From positions 124,001-188,000 of the forward strand of contig JAHBTU010000005.1 in assembly GCA_019638455.1 (NCBI GenBank): DNA of 64,000 bases, read 5' to 3'. A model generated the notes under the pieces. The model was not told where the DNA came from. It saw only the letters and a program-made list of their open reading frames with translations, and did not search any database. The stretch comes from Saprospiraceae bacterium (GTDB lineage: Bacteria; Bacteroidota; Bacteroidia; Chitinophagales; Saprospiraceae). Position 1 is the stretch's first letter. The number at the start of each line of letters is the position of its first letter. Shown here piece by piece: positions 16,975 to 25,792 of the stretch. The position numbers and the translations under genes were made by a program.

Positions 16975-19304
16975 CCGCGTGCCTTGCGCTCGGCCTGTCC
17001 GTCTTGCTTTTTGCCTCTTTCCACCCACACGGCGAACAAGCTGCACCCCCCGTCCAGAATTGCAACCCCGAGGCCAAGCCCTTTTATGGCTACTCATTTT
17101 TATACCCCGAAATCATCAACGCAAATGCCGCTTACGCTCCTTTCTTTTTGCGCTGGGACGACTATTACCAACAAGTGTATTTCAGCAGAGACATCCAACG
17201 CGACGAAAACGTGCGAGAATGGATAGAGCGATTCTGTGGCCAACCGGAATATGCCGACGTGGAGATGGTGGTGTACGAATCCAACTTTGACGAGCTCGTG
17301 CGGCTGCGCAACGCGGCGCTCGACCCCCAAAAAAGCATCGCATTGCCCTACACGATGGCAGGCAACACTTTCGCCGAAATGCTCGCCATCAACGGCTGCA
17401 CCGAAGTGATTGATTATCTCATGTACGCCAAAAAATGCGAGCCTTACGTCATCGCGCAAGGCGACGGCTGGACGCTCCCCGAACGCGACCAAAAAACGAT
17501 GCACACGCTGATAAACGAGGGAATGGGGCGCTTCGAGCAAACCGCTTCCAACTTCATCCGCTTGCGCTATGCATACCAGATAATCCGATTGGCGCACTAC
17601 GCCCGCGACTGGACTTATGTGGAATACCTCTACAACTTCCTCATTCCCAAAATTGACCTGAAAAAGCCCAGCATCATCTATTATTGGATTGTCGGGCATT
17701 TGGCTGGCGCCAAACAAAAATTAGGGCAATACCCAGAGGCCGCATACCGCTACTCGCTGGTGTTTCGGCATTGCCCATCCAAACGGGTGCAGGCTTGGCG
17801 AAGCTTGGCCATCCGCAACGACCAAGATTGGGAACAGGCGCTGCGGCTTTGTCAAAACGACAAAGAACGAGCTACCCTCTACGCCATGCGGGCCAGCCGC
17901 TCGCGTTCGTTGGCAATAGACGACCTGCCGCAGATTTACCAATTGGACCCGCAGAGCAAACAGCTGGAAATCATCCTCGTGAGCAATTTGCAGGAACTGG
18001 AAAAAATATACCTGCGCACTCCCGTCACCGACAAAAAACACGGCCAAGCCATTGGCGACATCAAGCGACAAAACGCAGACAAGCTGCTGCTCGATTTGCA
18101 GCGATTTGTCCGAACAGTCGTCCGCGAAAAAAAGGTGGAAAACCTCCCGCTATGGCGAGCCGTCGAGGGCTACCTCGAACTCTTGGCAGGCGACCGCTAC
18201 GCGGCAGGCGCGACTTGGAAACGCTTGGAAAAAGACCTTGGCAAAGCCAAAAAAACCGACAAAAACCTCAACCACCAACTCGAAATATGGCGTTGCCTGC
18301 TTGATGTGGTCAACCTCGACACCATTGCCGAAGGAAAAGCCGACAGCATGGCTTACCGAATCAGAGACCGAAAAGTGTTCAGGGAACACGCGCACTTCGA
18401 ACCCTTTTTGCAAGACTGGCTTTCCCAACACTACGCCTCCCAAAACCAACCCGGCAAAGCCATCCTTGCGGCTTACCCCCCCAAAGCCCTGCGCTACAAT
18501 CCTGACCTCGACATAGTGGACGACCTCCTGAGACTGGCCGAGTCGAGCAATTCAGTGCTGCTCATCCAGACCATGATGATGGACACCAACCCCGACCGTA
18601 TCCGGGCAGAGCTGCTCGAATTGAAAGGCGCGTATCTGCTCAGCATAGGCGAGCCAGAAGCCGCTTTGTCCACCCTGCGAAAAATAAAGCCAACCGAAGA
18701 AGTCCGCCTGCCCAAATTCAGCCCCTTCCGCGAGAAAGTGGGCGAGCGCATCCACCGCGACGTGGCCGATACCATGCTGCTGACACGCAGACAGGTGGCC
18801 GAAAAAATCCTTGAATTTGAATTTTTGGCAAAAGCCGCCGAGGCCGAACGCGACCCCATGGCAGCCCGATACTATTACCTGTTGGGGCTGGGCTACTACA
18901 ATATGTCGTACTTCGGCTACGAGTGGGAAGTGATGGATTTTTACCGCAGCGGCTACAACCAGCTGCGACTGGCGCAAGGGCCAGTGTTCCCACTGCGCGA
19001 CTCGCCCAAAGGCAACCGCGAAAACACGGATGTGAGCCGCGCCCTATTTTATTTTGAAAAAACCCTGCGCGTCGCCCCCAACGCGGAAGTGGCCGCCCGT
19101 GCCGCCTACATGGCTGCCCGATGTCGGCAAAAACAATGGTTCTGCACCCCCGAATGTACCTATCGCCCCGGCAGCCAGCTCATACCCGTCTTGCCTGCCG
19201 AGTATATGTACTATTACAATCTCCTCATCACAAGATACTCAAACACAAAATTTTACAACGCAGTGGTGAAAGAGTGCAAGTGGTTGGAGGCCTATGCACG
19301 GTGA
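16938..19304 (+). CDS. Large helical-repeat exported protein of unknown function
   Basis: A 788-residue protein. A hydrophobic N-terminal segment (IAACLALGLSVLLFASF, about 12-28) looks like a signal peptide or anchor. The rest is rich in helical hairpins of TPR type, for example GAKQKLGQYPEAAYRYSLVF near residue 255 and a second region around 690-735 (SRALFYFEKTLRVAPNAEVAARAAYMAARC). Several conserved-looking aromatic motifs occur near the mature N-terminus (FYGYSFLYPEIINANAAYAPF). No enzymatic motif is seen. It overlaps the upstream lipoprotein gene by 37 bases, implying coupling; the pair may form an envelope complex. Confidence 0.75.
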   Translation: MPTGTIPSHKQIAACLALGLSVLLFASFHPHGEQAAPPVQNCNPEAKPFYGYSFLYPEIINANAAYAPFFLRWDDYYQQVYFSRDIQRDENVREWIERFCGQPEYADVEMVVYESNFDELVRLRNAALDPQKSIALPYTMAGNTFAEMLAINGCTEVIDYLMYAKKCEPYVIAQGDGWTLPERDQKTMHTLINEGMGRFEQTASNFIRLRYAYQIIRLAHYARDWTYVEYLYNFLIPKIDLKKPSIIYYWIVGHLAGAKQKLGQYPEAAYRYSLVFRHCPSKRVQAWRSLAIRNDQDWEQALRLCQNDKERATLYAMRASRSRSLAIDDLPQIYQLDPQSKQLEIILVSNLQELEKIYLRTPVTDKKHGQAIGDIKRQNADKLLLDLQRFVRTVVREKKVENLPLWRAVEGYLELLAGDRYAAGATWKRLEKDLGKAKKTDKNLNHQLEIWRCLLDVVNLDTIAEGKADSMAYRIRDRKVFREHAHFEPFLQDWLSQHYASQNQPGKAILAAYPPKALRYNPDLDIVDDLLRLAESSNSVLLIQTMMMDTNPDRIRAELLELKGAYLLSIGEPEAALSTLRKIKPTEEVRLPKFSPFREKVGERIHRDVADTMLLTRRQVAEKILEFEFLAKAAEAERDPMAARYYYLLGLGYYNMSYFGYEWEVMDFYRSGYNQLRLAQGPVFPLRDSPKGNRENTDVSRALFYFEKTLRVAPNAEVAARAAYMAARCRQKQWFCTPECTYRPGSQLIPVLPAEYMYYYNLLITRYSNTKFYNAVVKECKWLEAYAR

Positions 19305-19402
19305 CACAGAACCCAACCTTCAAAAAATTGGCAGCTTTCCGAAAGTTTCAGACCTTACGCACGAAAAATTCACCCATCGCTCTCACCGTTCACTTTCTTC
19401 AA

Positions 19403-20407
19403 ATGCAAACTGCTCTCAACGTTTATTTCCAGACCATTGATGCCCTTTTGCTCGACAACGAGATTGACAAGGCTTACGAAGCCCTCATCGAGCTGGACAA
19501 TCAAACACAAGCCGACATCAAAAACGACGTGCTGCTCATCACCAGCAGCTATCGCCAATCCGCAAAGATGTTCCAACAAGGGCTGATTGATTTCAACCAG
19601 TTCAATATGCAAACCAACAAGGCAAAATTCGGCTTGCAGGAAATGATGAAATCTATGCCGCGAAAAATCGAGCTCAACGCCAAAATCAAGGGCCTCGGCT
19701 CCTACCAGTTCTCGGTGCCGGACGATGCCAAACTGGAAAAAATCATTGGCCAAAACAACCTCCTGCGCATCAAGTGGCTGGAAGAGGCACTAAAAGCGTC
19801 AAAAGCCGTTTGTCGCGTCGTGTGTGCCGATGGAGAGTTGGGCACGGGCTTTCTCACAAAAGAAGGATATGTTTTCACCAACAACCACGTCATAAAATCG
19901 GCGGATGTGGCAAAAACCGCCCGCTTGGAGTTCAACTACGAAATCGGAACAGACGGTAAAACAAAGGCTCGCACCACTTACCAGCTCGATGCTTCCAATT
20001 TCAAATCCAGCCCGCCCAACGAGTTTGATTTCGCTCGCGTGAAAGTCATAGACCGCGCCGACGCGCCACTCAAACAGTGGGGCTTTGTCGAATTCGACCC
20101 TGACGCTATCCCCGCCGTGGGCGAGGGTGTCACCATCATCCAGCATCCCAAAGGAGAAGACAAACAAATCGCCCTCAATGCCAACGAGGTGCTCGGGCAA
20201 CTCAACCAACACCTTTTCTACTCCACCGATACCGAACCCGGCAGCAGCGGCTCGCCCGTGTTCAACAAGGACTGGAAAGTCGTCGCCATTCACCACGCCG
20301 GCAAAACCGACGCGGAAGGCGGCTTGGTCATCAATGCCAGAGGTGAGCGCCGCGGCGCCAACCGAGGCATCCTCTTCCGCGACATCTTTGCTTTTATCGG
20401 TCAATAA
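19403..20407 (+). CDS. EAD11-like domain fused to trypsin-like serine protease
   Basis: A 334-residue protein with no signal peptide. Residues 1-90 form a small helical domain (YFQTIDALLLDNEIDKAYEA, then DVLLITSSYRQSAKMFQQGL) whose layout matches effector-associated domain EAD11, adaptor domains of bacterial conflict systems. Residues about 133-334 are a trypsin/HtrA-like protease with a complete triad: H162 in VFTNNHVI, D209 in NEFDFARVKV, S282 in EPGSSGSPV. No PDZ domain follows. The ATG at 19403 was chosen because upstream in-frame codons overlap the previous gene out of frame with it. The next gene carries the same N-terminal domain fused to TIR, so the two are probably partners. Activation by homotypic domain contact is inference. 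Confidence 0.82.
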   Translation: MQTALNVYFQTIDALLLDNEIDKAYEALIELDNQTQADIKNDVLLITSSYRQSAKMFQQGLIDFNQFNMQTNKAKFGLQEMMKSMPRKIELNAKIKGLGSYQFSVPDDAKLEKIIGQNNLLRIKWLEEALKASKAVCRVVCADGELGTGFLTKEGYVFTNNHVIKSADVAKTARLEFNYEIGTDGKTKARTTYQLDASNFKSSPPNEFDFARVKVIDRADAPLKQWGFVEFDPDAIPAVGEGVTIIQHPKGEDKQIALNANEVLGQLNQHLFYSTDTEPGSSGSPVFNKDWKVVAIHHAGKTDAEGGLVINARGERRGANRGILFRDIFAFIGQ

Positions 20408-20417
20408 TAATTCGAGT

Positions 20418-20482
20418 CAATCGCCGCAGAGACGCAGCCGTGGCTGTCTCAAGCCTTCCCGCACAATCTTTGCGGCGCATAA
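20418..20482 (+). repeat. Short inverted-repeat spacer between protease and TIR genes
   Basis: The 85-base spacer contains TCGCCGCAGAGA at its left and TCTTTGCGGCG at its right, able to pair into a stem enclosing about 40 bases. It could be a small REP-like element or a translational control hairpin. Confidence 0.4.
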
Positions 20483-20492
20483 ATGCAACACC

Positions 20493-21221
20493 ATGCCGCT
20501 TCCAAAACCACTTTCGGAAATCAAAAACGACTTGCAGGAACTCGTTGCCAACAATGAGATTGCGCAGGCCATCGCCACCCTGCAAGGCCTGCTGCCAAGC
20601 AACACCGAAAAAAAAGGGCAAACCATCCTGCTCGAAGGCCGGCTAAGCCAAATCAATCGCGACCACCACATCGCCGGAATCGTAAAATTGGACGACTATC
20701 AATTGGAGACCGCACGCATACGCGATGCCATGCTCCAACTGATAAAAAGCTTGGAGGAAAAAGACTTCGACCCTGCCGCCAGCCATGCCCAACCCGCGGT
20801 GTCGGCGATTCCAAAGTTTGCCGTCATCTACGACATTGCCGACAGCGAGCATTGCAAGATGCTGAACAAGCACCTCAACGTGTTGAGAATCATGAAGAAA
20901 ATTCAGGTTTACAACGTGCAGGAAGGTTTCGGCGATTTGGTGGCGCAGGCCAAGCAGGAAGTGGAAAAAGCCGATTACCTGCTCGTGCTCATCACCGTCA
21001 ATCTCTTCAATTCGCCCGAATGGTTCGAGCTGGTCTATGAGGCGATGGGCGATGGCCGCCGGCTCATCCCCATCCGCATAGAGCAAGCGGACTTTGAAGG
21101 CACCGGGTTGGAAAAATTGCGCTCCCTGCCCACCATGAATCGTGCCGTGTCGCAATTCAAGAGCCTCGACGATGCGTACATGGACATCGTGACTGAATTG
21201 AAAAAACTGTTGCCGAAATAA
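20493..21221 (+). CDS. EAD11-like domain fused to TIR domain
   Basis: A 242-residue cytoplasmic protein. Residues 1-90 are a helical EAD11-like domain (LQELVANNEIAQAIATLQGL, then TILLEGRLSQINRDHHIAGI and an LDDYQLETARIRDAMLQLI helix). Residues about 107-240 are a TIR-type fold: first strand FAVIYDIADSEH, central ADYLLVLITVNLFNSPEWFEL, then RRLIPIRIEQADFEGTGLEKL. Bacterial TIR effectors often hydrolyse NAD+; glutamates E176, E179 and E183 near W177 are candidates for the catalytic one, but the spacing is not canonical. It follows the EAD11-protease gene by 85 bases on the same strand. The ATG at 20493 starts exactly before the domain. Confidence 0.8.
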   Translation: MPLPKPLSEIKNDLQELVANNEIAQAIATLQGLLPSNTEKKGQTILLEGRLSQINRDHHIAGIVKLDDYQLETARIRDAMLQLIKSLEEKDFDPAASHAQPAVSAIPKFAVIYDIADSEHCKMLNKHLNVLRIMKKIQVYNVQEGFGDLVAQAKQEVEKADYLLVLITVNLFNSPEWFELVYEAMGDGRRLIPIRIEQADFEGTGLEKLRSLPTMNRAVSQFKSLDDAYMDIVTELKKLLPK

Positions 21222-21248
21222 AAAAAGCGCCCCGGAAACCCGGAGCGC
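21219..21248 (-). terminator. Terminator for tRNA-Leu
   Basis: On the minus strand GCGCTCCGG pairs with CCGGGGCGC, followed by a run of seven Ts. It lies 6 bases past the 3' end of the tRNA. On the plus strand the stem immediately follows the TIR gene stop, so it may also slow transcription from that side, but the U-run favours the minus direction. Confidence 0.8.
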
Positions 21249-21253
21249 CTCGG

Positions 21254-21336
21254 TGCGGGAAGCGAGACTCGAACTCGCACAACCGTGAAGTTATTGGTGT
21301 TTGAGACCAACGCGTCTACCATTCCGCCATTCCCGC
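21254..21336 (-). tRNA. tRNA-Leu (anticodon CAA)
   Basis: An 83-base tRNA with acceptor stem GCGGGAA/TTCCCGC, discriminator A, a long variable arm typical of type II tRNAs, and the T-arm motif GTTCGAGTCTCGC. The anticodon stem TTGGT/ACCAA encloses the loop CTCAAAC, giving anticodon CAA, which reads UUG. The 3' CCA is not encoded (the sequence continues CCG). Confidence 0.95.
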
Positions 21337-21394
21337 AAGTTGGTTATTGTTCGTTGTTCGTTCAGCGCAATCAACAATTGTCAATAAACAATCA

Positions 21395-21928
21395 CTAACC
21401 GCTTGATTGGGGCGCAAACTTAGAAAGGTTTTCCCGAATACGCAACAAGTATCTTTTTTTCAAAAAAAAGTCGCGCACCGCGAGCAATGGGGCTGTGCCT
21501 TCTTTAGCCGTCCACCGCTCCACAATGGACTGAATTTCTGCCTCCAAGCCTTTTTCAAAGTCGTCTGTTTTTTGTAGCGCCACCGCGTAACGCGCGGCAT
21601 CGGCATCCAGTTCCAACTCGAACAACATTTCATTGAGGTCCATCATCTCCATCAAAAAATCCTGAGGGAGTGAAGGCTGCGAGTCCTCTTCTCCCAATAG
21701 CCCGTTGATTTCCAGGATATAGCGCATGCGGCGGTCGGGGTCGGAAAGCGTCTTAAATGCTTCGTTGTTCAGGGTGCTCAGTTCGAGCATTCTGGTCTGC
21801 TCCGTCTCGTCCGCCAAGGTGTGAAAATCGGGATGGTACTTTTTGCTATTTTGCAAAAAGACGCGGCGCAACGCAGACTCGTCCACACGAAAAGAAACTG
21901 GCAACCCAAAAAAATCGAAGTAGTTCAT
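21395..21928 (-). CDS. hscB: Iron-sulfur co-chaperone HscB (J-domain)
   Basis: A 177-residue J-domain protein that delivers IscU-type scaffolds to the HscA/DnaK chaperone in Fe-S cluster assembly. The J domain covers residues 1-75 (YFDFFGLPVSFRVDESALRR, with the HPD motif in KKYHPDFHTLA), followed by the three-helix HscB C-terminal domain (PQDFLMEMMDLNEML). The start at 21928 gives the canonical MNYFDFFGLP; the open frame extends upstream to 22036 into the rseP end. It follows rseP by 77 bases on the same strand. No isc genes are nearby. Confidence 0.85.
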   Translation of the reverse strand: MNYFDFFGLPVSFRVDESALRRVFLQNSKKYHPDFHTLADETEQTRMLELSTLNNEAFKTLSDPDRRMRYILEINGLLGEEDSQPSLPQDFLMEMMDLNEMLFELELDADAARYAVALQKTDDFEKGLEAEIQSIVERWTAKEGTAPLLAVRDFFLKKRYLLRIRENLSKFAPQSSG

Positions 21929-22005
21929 GGGAAAGATGGAGGGAGGAGGGTGGCGGGCAGGGGTGCCAATTTGCAGCCCTCTACCCTCCACCTTCCTCCC
22001 TTGTT

Positions 22006-23355
22006 CTAAAACAATTTCTGAATCCAGTGCTTCCAAATATCATTGCCGAGGGCAAATACCATAAGACCCAACAGCAGGAAGAACCCAACGGTGACGGCTT
22101 TTTCCATGAAGCGGTCGCTCACCTTGCGGCGAGTGACGACTTCCCACAAGAGGAACATGACGTAGCCACCGTCAAGCGCCGGGATGGGCAGCAGGTTCAT
22201 AAAAGCAAGTATGATACTGATGGAGGCAGTGAGCATCCAGAAACGCTCCCAGTCCCACGTTGGTCCATACATCTTGCCAATGCTAATGAGGCTGCCGAGA
22301 TTGTCTTTGACCCCGATTTTACCCTTGAACATTTGCCCAAAGGCTTTTATCTGATTGTTCAGAAAATCTATCCCAGCCTTCACCCCCGCAGGCATGGCTT
22401 GCAGGAACGAGTACCTCTCGCGCTGTTCGGTGAAGTAACCCGATAGTTTGGTGCGCACACCGATAAGCCCATCTTCCGTCAAGGTAAGCCCCAGATGCAA
22501 GGTGTCGGTGCCACGCAGGATGCCGAGCGTGATTGCTTGGCCTCTGTGTTGCCGGGCCAAGGCGGAAAACTGGTCGAAATATGGGATTGGCTCATCGTTG
22601 AAAGCGATGATGCGGTCGCCGGGTTGGACATTGGCCTGTGCGGCGGGTTTGCCCGGCATCACCTCTTCCACCACAAAAGGGATGCGCGGCGACATCAAGG
22701 CACCTTTGGGCAACCCCTTTCCCGTGATGCGCTGAGCCATGTCGGCAGGCATTTCTATCACCTGCTCCTGACCATCTCTGATGACGGTGACCTGACGCAC
22801 GTCGTTGAGCACCAATGCTTCCACAAATGCTGCGGGGTCAAAACGGTCGAAGGGTTGAGCGCCCAGTTTCACGATGTTGTCACCATTCCTAAGCCCCACC
22901 TCGAGCAACACGGAATCCATGGCCACGCCATATTTTAGTTCGGAGGTAGGGATATAAGCTTTTCCATACCCCCAGAGCATCATGCCGAAGATGAAAAATC
23001 CGAGGAGGAAATTGACCGTGACGCCGCCCAGCATGATGATGAGGCGTTGCCACGCGGGTTTGGAGCGGAATTCCCAGGGTTTGGGTGGTTCTTTCAGCGC
23101 CGCGGTGTCCATGCTCTCATCCACCATGCCCGATATTTTCACATAGCCGCCGAGTGGCAGCCAACCAATGCCATATTCGGTTTCTCCTTTTTTTATTTTC
23201 CAGAGAGAGTTGAAAGGGGCAAAGTCAAAAAAGAGGTAAAACTTTTCAACACGTGTCTTGAACCACTTGGCTGGTAAAAAGTGTCCCAATTCGTGCAACA
23301 CAATCAGAATCGAAAGGCTCAGCAGAAATTGGCTTACGGTGATGATGCTATCCAT
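22006..23355 (-). CDS. rseP: Site-2 intramembrane metalloprotease RseP
   Basis: A 449-residue inner membrane zinc protease that cleaves transmembrane anti-sigma factors or leftover signal peptides. The zinc motif HELGH is in the first membrane helix (about residues 21-25), and the second ligand site is ALDGG in MNLLPIPALDGGYV near residue 395. A PDZ domain lies between (EVMPGKPAAQANVQPGDRII, about 232-251), and a second, degenerate one may precede it (GVAMDSVLLEVGLRNGDNIV). Length is typical for Bacteroidota RseP. Upstream (23432-23472) there is a hairpin that could end transcription from porD. Confidence 0.95.
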   Translation of the reverse strand: MDSIITVSQFLLSLSILIVLHELGHFLPAKWFKTRVEKFYLFFDFAPFNSLWKIKKGETEYGIGWLPLGGYVKISGMVDESMDTAALKEPPKPWEFRSKPAWQRLIIMLGGVTVNFLLGFFIFGMMLWGYGKAYIPTSELKYGVAMDSVLLEVGLRNGDNIVKLGAQPFDRFDPAAFVEALVLNDVRQVTVIRDGQEQVIEMPADMAQRITGKGLPKGALMSPRIPFVVEEVMPGKPAAQANVQPGDRIIAFNDEPIPYFDQFSALARQHRGQAITLGILRGTDTLHLGLTLTEDGLIGVRTKLSGYFTEQRERYSFLQAMPAGVKAGIDFLNNQIKAFGQMFKGKIGVKDNLGSLISIGKMYGPTWDWERFWMLTASISIILAFMNLLPIPALDGGYVMFLLWEVVTRRKVSDRFMEKAVTVGFFLLLGLMVFALGNDIWKHWIQKLF

Positions 23356-23431
23356 TGAAAGATGTAGATGCGAATTTTGAAATCGTAAAGACGTAAAAAC
23401 CCCTAAAAAGTTGTGGCTATTGAAAAATGCA

Positions 23432-23472
23432 CGAGGGCTTCCGAAGTTTGGGCAAAACTACGGAAGCCCTCG
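23432..23472 (-). terminator. Long hairpin between porD and rseP
   Basis: CGAGGGCTTCCG (23432-23443) pairs perfectly with CGGAAGCCCTCG (23461-23472), a 12-bp stem with a 17-base loop. It lies downstream of porD on the minus strand, so a terminator is likely, though no long T-run follows. Confidence 0.55.
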
Positions 23473-23557
23473 CAAATGCCCGGTCAAATTCGACCGAACT
23501 GGGTGCTTGCGGTCATTAAGAGGTGTGCTCAACGACGTTGACCTACCCCTTCTATTC

Positions 23558-24475
23558 TCAAGTGCCGATTTCTCGATAGCGTGGGCTATTCGAGGGGTCT
23601 ATTTTCATCATTATCTGCTGAACGCGCTCTTTCAGCGGCCTGCCGGCGATTTTGAACATTTCCACCAACTCGTCACGCTTGGCATTGGCAAACATCTGCA
23701 CAATCAGAGAGTTGAAATAGGCTGTGTTCACCTTGTCCACCTCTTCCAACGCCGACACGATGACTGACTTAGCCGCGTCCATGTCAGAGGTGAAGGTGTC
23801 CAGCCCCTTGCGATGATAATTGTACATGGCCGCACGATAGGGTTTCACGCGAGGGTTCAACAGGTTTTCTATCATCCAGTAGCGGTTGCGATTTCTGCTG
23901 CCATCGGCAGGGCGCCAACCCGGAGAGCGGTTGGTGGAGGAGTTCTGAATGTTCGTCACGAGCTGCTGCGCCGTCAGCAGATATGTGTCGCCGCCATAGA
24001 GTGAGAATGAGTCATAGTCCAACCCAAGAATGATGTAGGCGTAAAAGGCGAACACAGCAGATATATTCTGGTTGTCGGTAGCGTCCAACAGGAACTCGAT
24101 GGGTTGGTTTTGCTCGTAGGTGAATGTGATGTCCTTGTCCAGATGCGATATCAAGGGGGTTTCGTAACCGCTACCATACACCGGGCGCGTGGCCTGCACG
24201 GCCAGCTCTGCCTGGAACGTGTTGTTGTCGCCCTCGGTAGAAATGGTCAGGATGAAGTTGCACTTGATGCGCTCCTCCGGCTCAAAAGCATCCGGGGTCC
24301 ATTTGGTCGTGTTGAGGAATTCGCGCAGCGAGCTCTCCAATTGGTCAAATACCCGACGGTCGTTTCTTTGCAGCTGAGGGGTGCTGACACGCACTGTGGC
24401 GTTGAGTTCGCCTTGCGCAAAAAGCGGATAGGTCAAAAGAGCCACCCAAAAGGCAAGTGTGATTTTCTTGAACAT
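23558..24475 (-). CDS. porD: PorD-family protein (DUF4835), type IX secretion associated
   Basis: A 305-residue exported protein with a signal peptide (MFKKITLAFWVALLTYPLFA). The body matches DUF4835: ELNATVRVSTPQLQRNDRRVF just after the signal, YVIILGLDYDSF-like segment FYAYIILGLDYDSFSLYGGD, then GWRPADGSRNRNRYWMIENL. The family includes PorD, needed for type IX secretion in Porphyromonas, though its exact place in the machine is unclear. It follows coaBC by 55 bases in the conserved Bacteroidota order bamD-rpoZ-coaBC-porD. The recN gene that often comes next is absent here. Confidence 0.85.
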   Translation of the reverse strand: MFKKITLAFWVALLTYPLFAQGELNATVRVSTPQLQRNDRRVFDQLESSLREFLNTTKWTPDAFEPEERIKCNFILTISTEGDNNTFQAELAVQATRPVYGSGYETPLISHLDKDITFTYEQNQPIEFLLDATDNQNISAVFAFYAYIILGLDYDSFSLYGGDTYLLTAQQLVTNIQNSSTNRSPGWRPADGSRNRNRYWMIENLLNPRVKPYRAAMYNYHRKGLDTFTSDMDAAKSVIVSALEEVDKVNTAYFNSLIVQMFANAKRDELVEMFKIAGRPLKERVQQIMMKIDPSNSPRYREIGT

Positions 24476-24530
24476 GACTACTAAGTTTGTGAACGTGAGC
24501 GTGGAACTTCATGATGACGCGGCTTGTGGC

Positions 24531-25718
24531 TCAAAGGTTGGCCAAACGAGCTATTTCCAACACAATATCATGTGCCACGTCGTCTTTGGATTTCAGGGGA
24601 AATTCCTGCCTGGAGCCATCGCGGCGCAGGATGCTGATTTTGTTCGTGTCGTGGCCAAAACCCGCGCCCGCGTCGCGCATCGAATTGAGCACGATGAAGT
24701 CAAAGTTTTTCTTTCCTAATTTGACTTGCGCGTTTTGCAGTTCGTCGTTTGTTTCGAGTGCGAAGCCCACAAAAATTTGCTCGGCTCGTTTATCCTTGCC
24801 CAAAGTGGCTGCGATGTCTATGGTCTTCTCCAGTTCGAGCGTCAGCTCGGTGTCTTTTTTCTTGATTTTCGTGTCCGATACCGTTTTGGGCCGATAATCA
24901 GCCACCGCCGCTGCCAGCACGGCAATGTCGGTATGTGGGAAAATGGGCGCACAAGCCTCGTACATCTCTTGCGCCGACATGACGCTGATGACCTGAACGG
25001 CGGTGTTCTGCGGTTTGAGATTGGTGGGGCCAAGCACCAGCGTCACCGATGCTCCTTGGGCGGCCAGCTCTTCTGCCAACGCAATGCCCATTTTGCCCGA
25101 TGAGTGGTTGCCGATGAAGCGCACGGGGTCGAGCGGCTCGAAGGTGGGGCCTGCCGTGACAAGCGCCTTTTTGCCGTGAAAAATTTTCGGGCGTTGAGGG
25201 AGGTTTTTTTCCACAAAAACAACAATGTCCTCCGGTTCGGCCATGCGCCCCTCACCGACCAACCCGCTTGCCAACTCGCCCACGCCGACCGGAATCACTT
25301 GCACACCGTGCGTCTTCAAACGGCGGATGTTTTCTTGCGTGGCCGGATGATGCCACATGTCCACGTCCATGGCGGGCGCCACAAAGACGGGGCATCGCGC
25401 CGAGAGATACACCGCGCTCAAGATGTTGTCGCACAAGCCATTGGCTAATTGGGCCAGCGTGTTGGCGGTGGCGGGTGCTATCACGACGGCATCGGCCCAG
25501 AGGCCCAGCTCGACGTGGTTGTTCCAGCCTGCTTCGGAGCGCACATCGGTGAATACTGGGCGCTTGGAAAGGGTGGAAAGCGTAAGCGGCGCGATGAAGT
25601 CGGTGGCTGCTTCGGTCATCAGCACTTGCACTTCGGCTCCTTGTTTGACCCATAGCCGGGTGAGGTGGGCGGCTTTGTACGCCGCGATGGAGCCGCTGAT
25701 GCCGAGGATAACTTTCAT
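24531..25718 (-). CDS. coaBC: Bifunctional phosphopantothenoylcysteine decarboxylase / phosphopantothenate-cysteine ligase
   Basis: A 395-residue two-domain enzyme for coenzyme A synthesis. The N-terminal CoaC half (about 1-180) is a flavoprotein decarboxylase: GISGSIAAYKAA, the active-site histidine in WNNHVELGLWADAVVIAPATANT, and the substrate clamp PAMDVDMWHHPAT. The CoaB ligase half (about 185-395) has KALVTAGPTFEPLDPVRFIGN, NHSSGKMG, and AAAVADYRP. The join between the halves shows the usual arrangement. Part of the bamD-rpoZ-coaBC-porD cluster. Confidence 0.97.
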   Translation of the reverse strand: MKVILGISGSIAAYKAAHLTRLWVKQGAEVQVLMTEAATDFIAPLTLSTLSKRPVFTDVRSEAGWNNHVELGLWADAVVIAPATANTLAQLANGLCDNILSAVYLSARCPVFVAPAMDVDMWHHPATQENIRRLKTHGVQVIPVGVGELASGLVGEGRMAEPEDIVVFVEKNLPQRPKIFHGKKALVTAGPTFEPLDPVRFIGNHSSGKMGIALAEELAAQGASVTLVLGPTNLKPQNTAVQVISVMSAQEMYEACAPIFPHTDIAVLAAAVADYRPKTVSDTKIKKKDTELTLELEKTIDIAATLGKDKRAEQIFVGFALETNDELQNAQVKLGKKNFDFIVLNSMRDAGAGFGHDTNKISILRRDGSRQEFPLKSKDDVAHDIVLEIARLANL

Positions 25719-25792
25719 GGTGAGCGTAGCAATGGTGGATTTTGGGGAAATAGTGGTTTGGCGACGCTCAAATCACCATTTCCCCCAAATCA

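Noticed and set aside
19305..19402. Upstream extension of the EAD11-protease (frame open from 19121)
   Set aside because: The extension overlaps the repeat-protein gene in another frame and would put unrelated sequence before the helical domain; ATG at 19403 fits better.
23356..23557. Expected recN between porD and rseP
   Set aside because: The gap is only about 200 bases and contains a hairpin; recN is not here.
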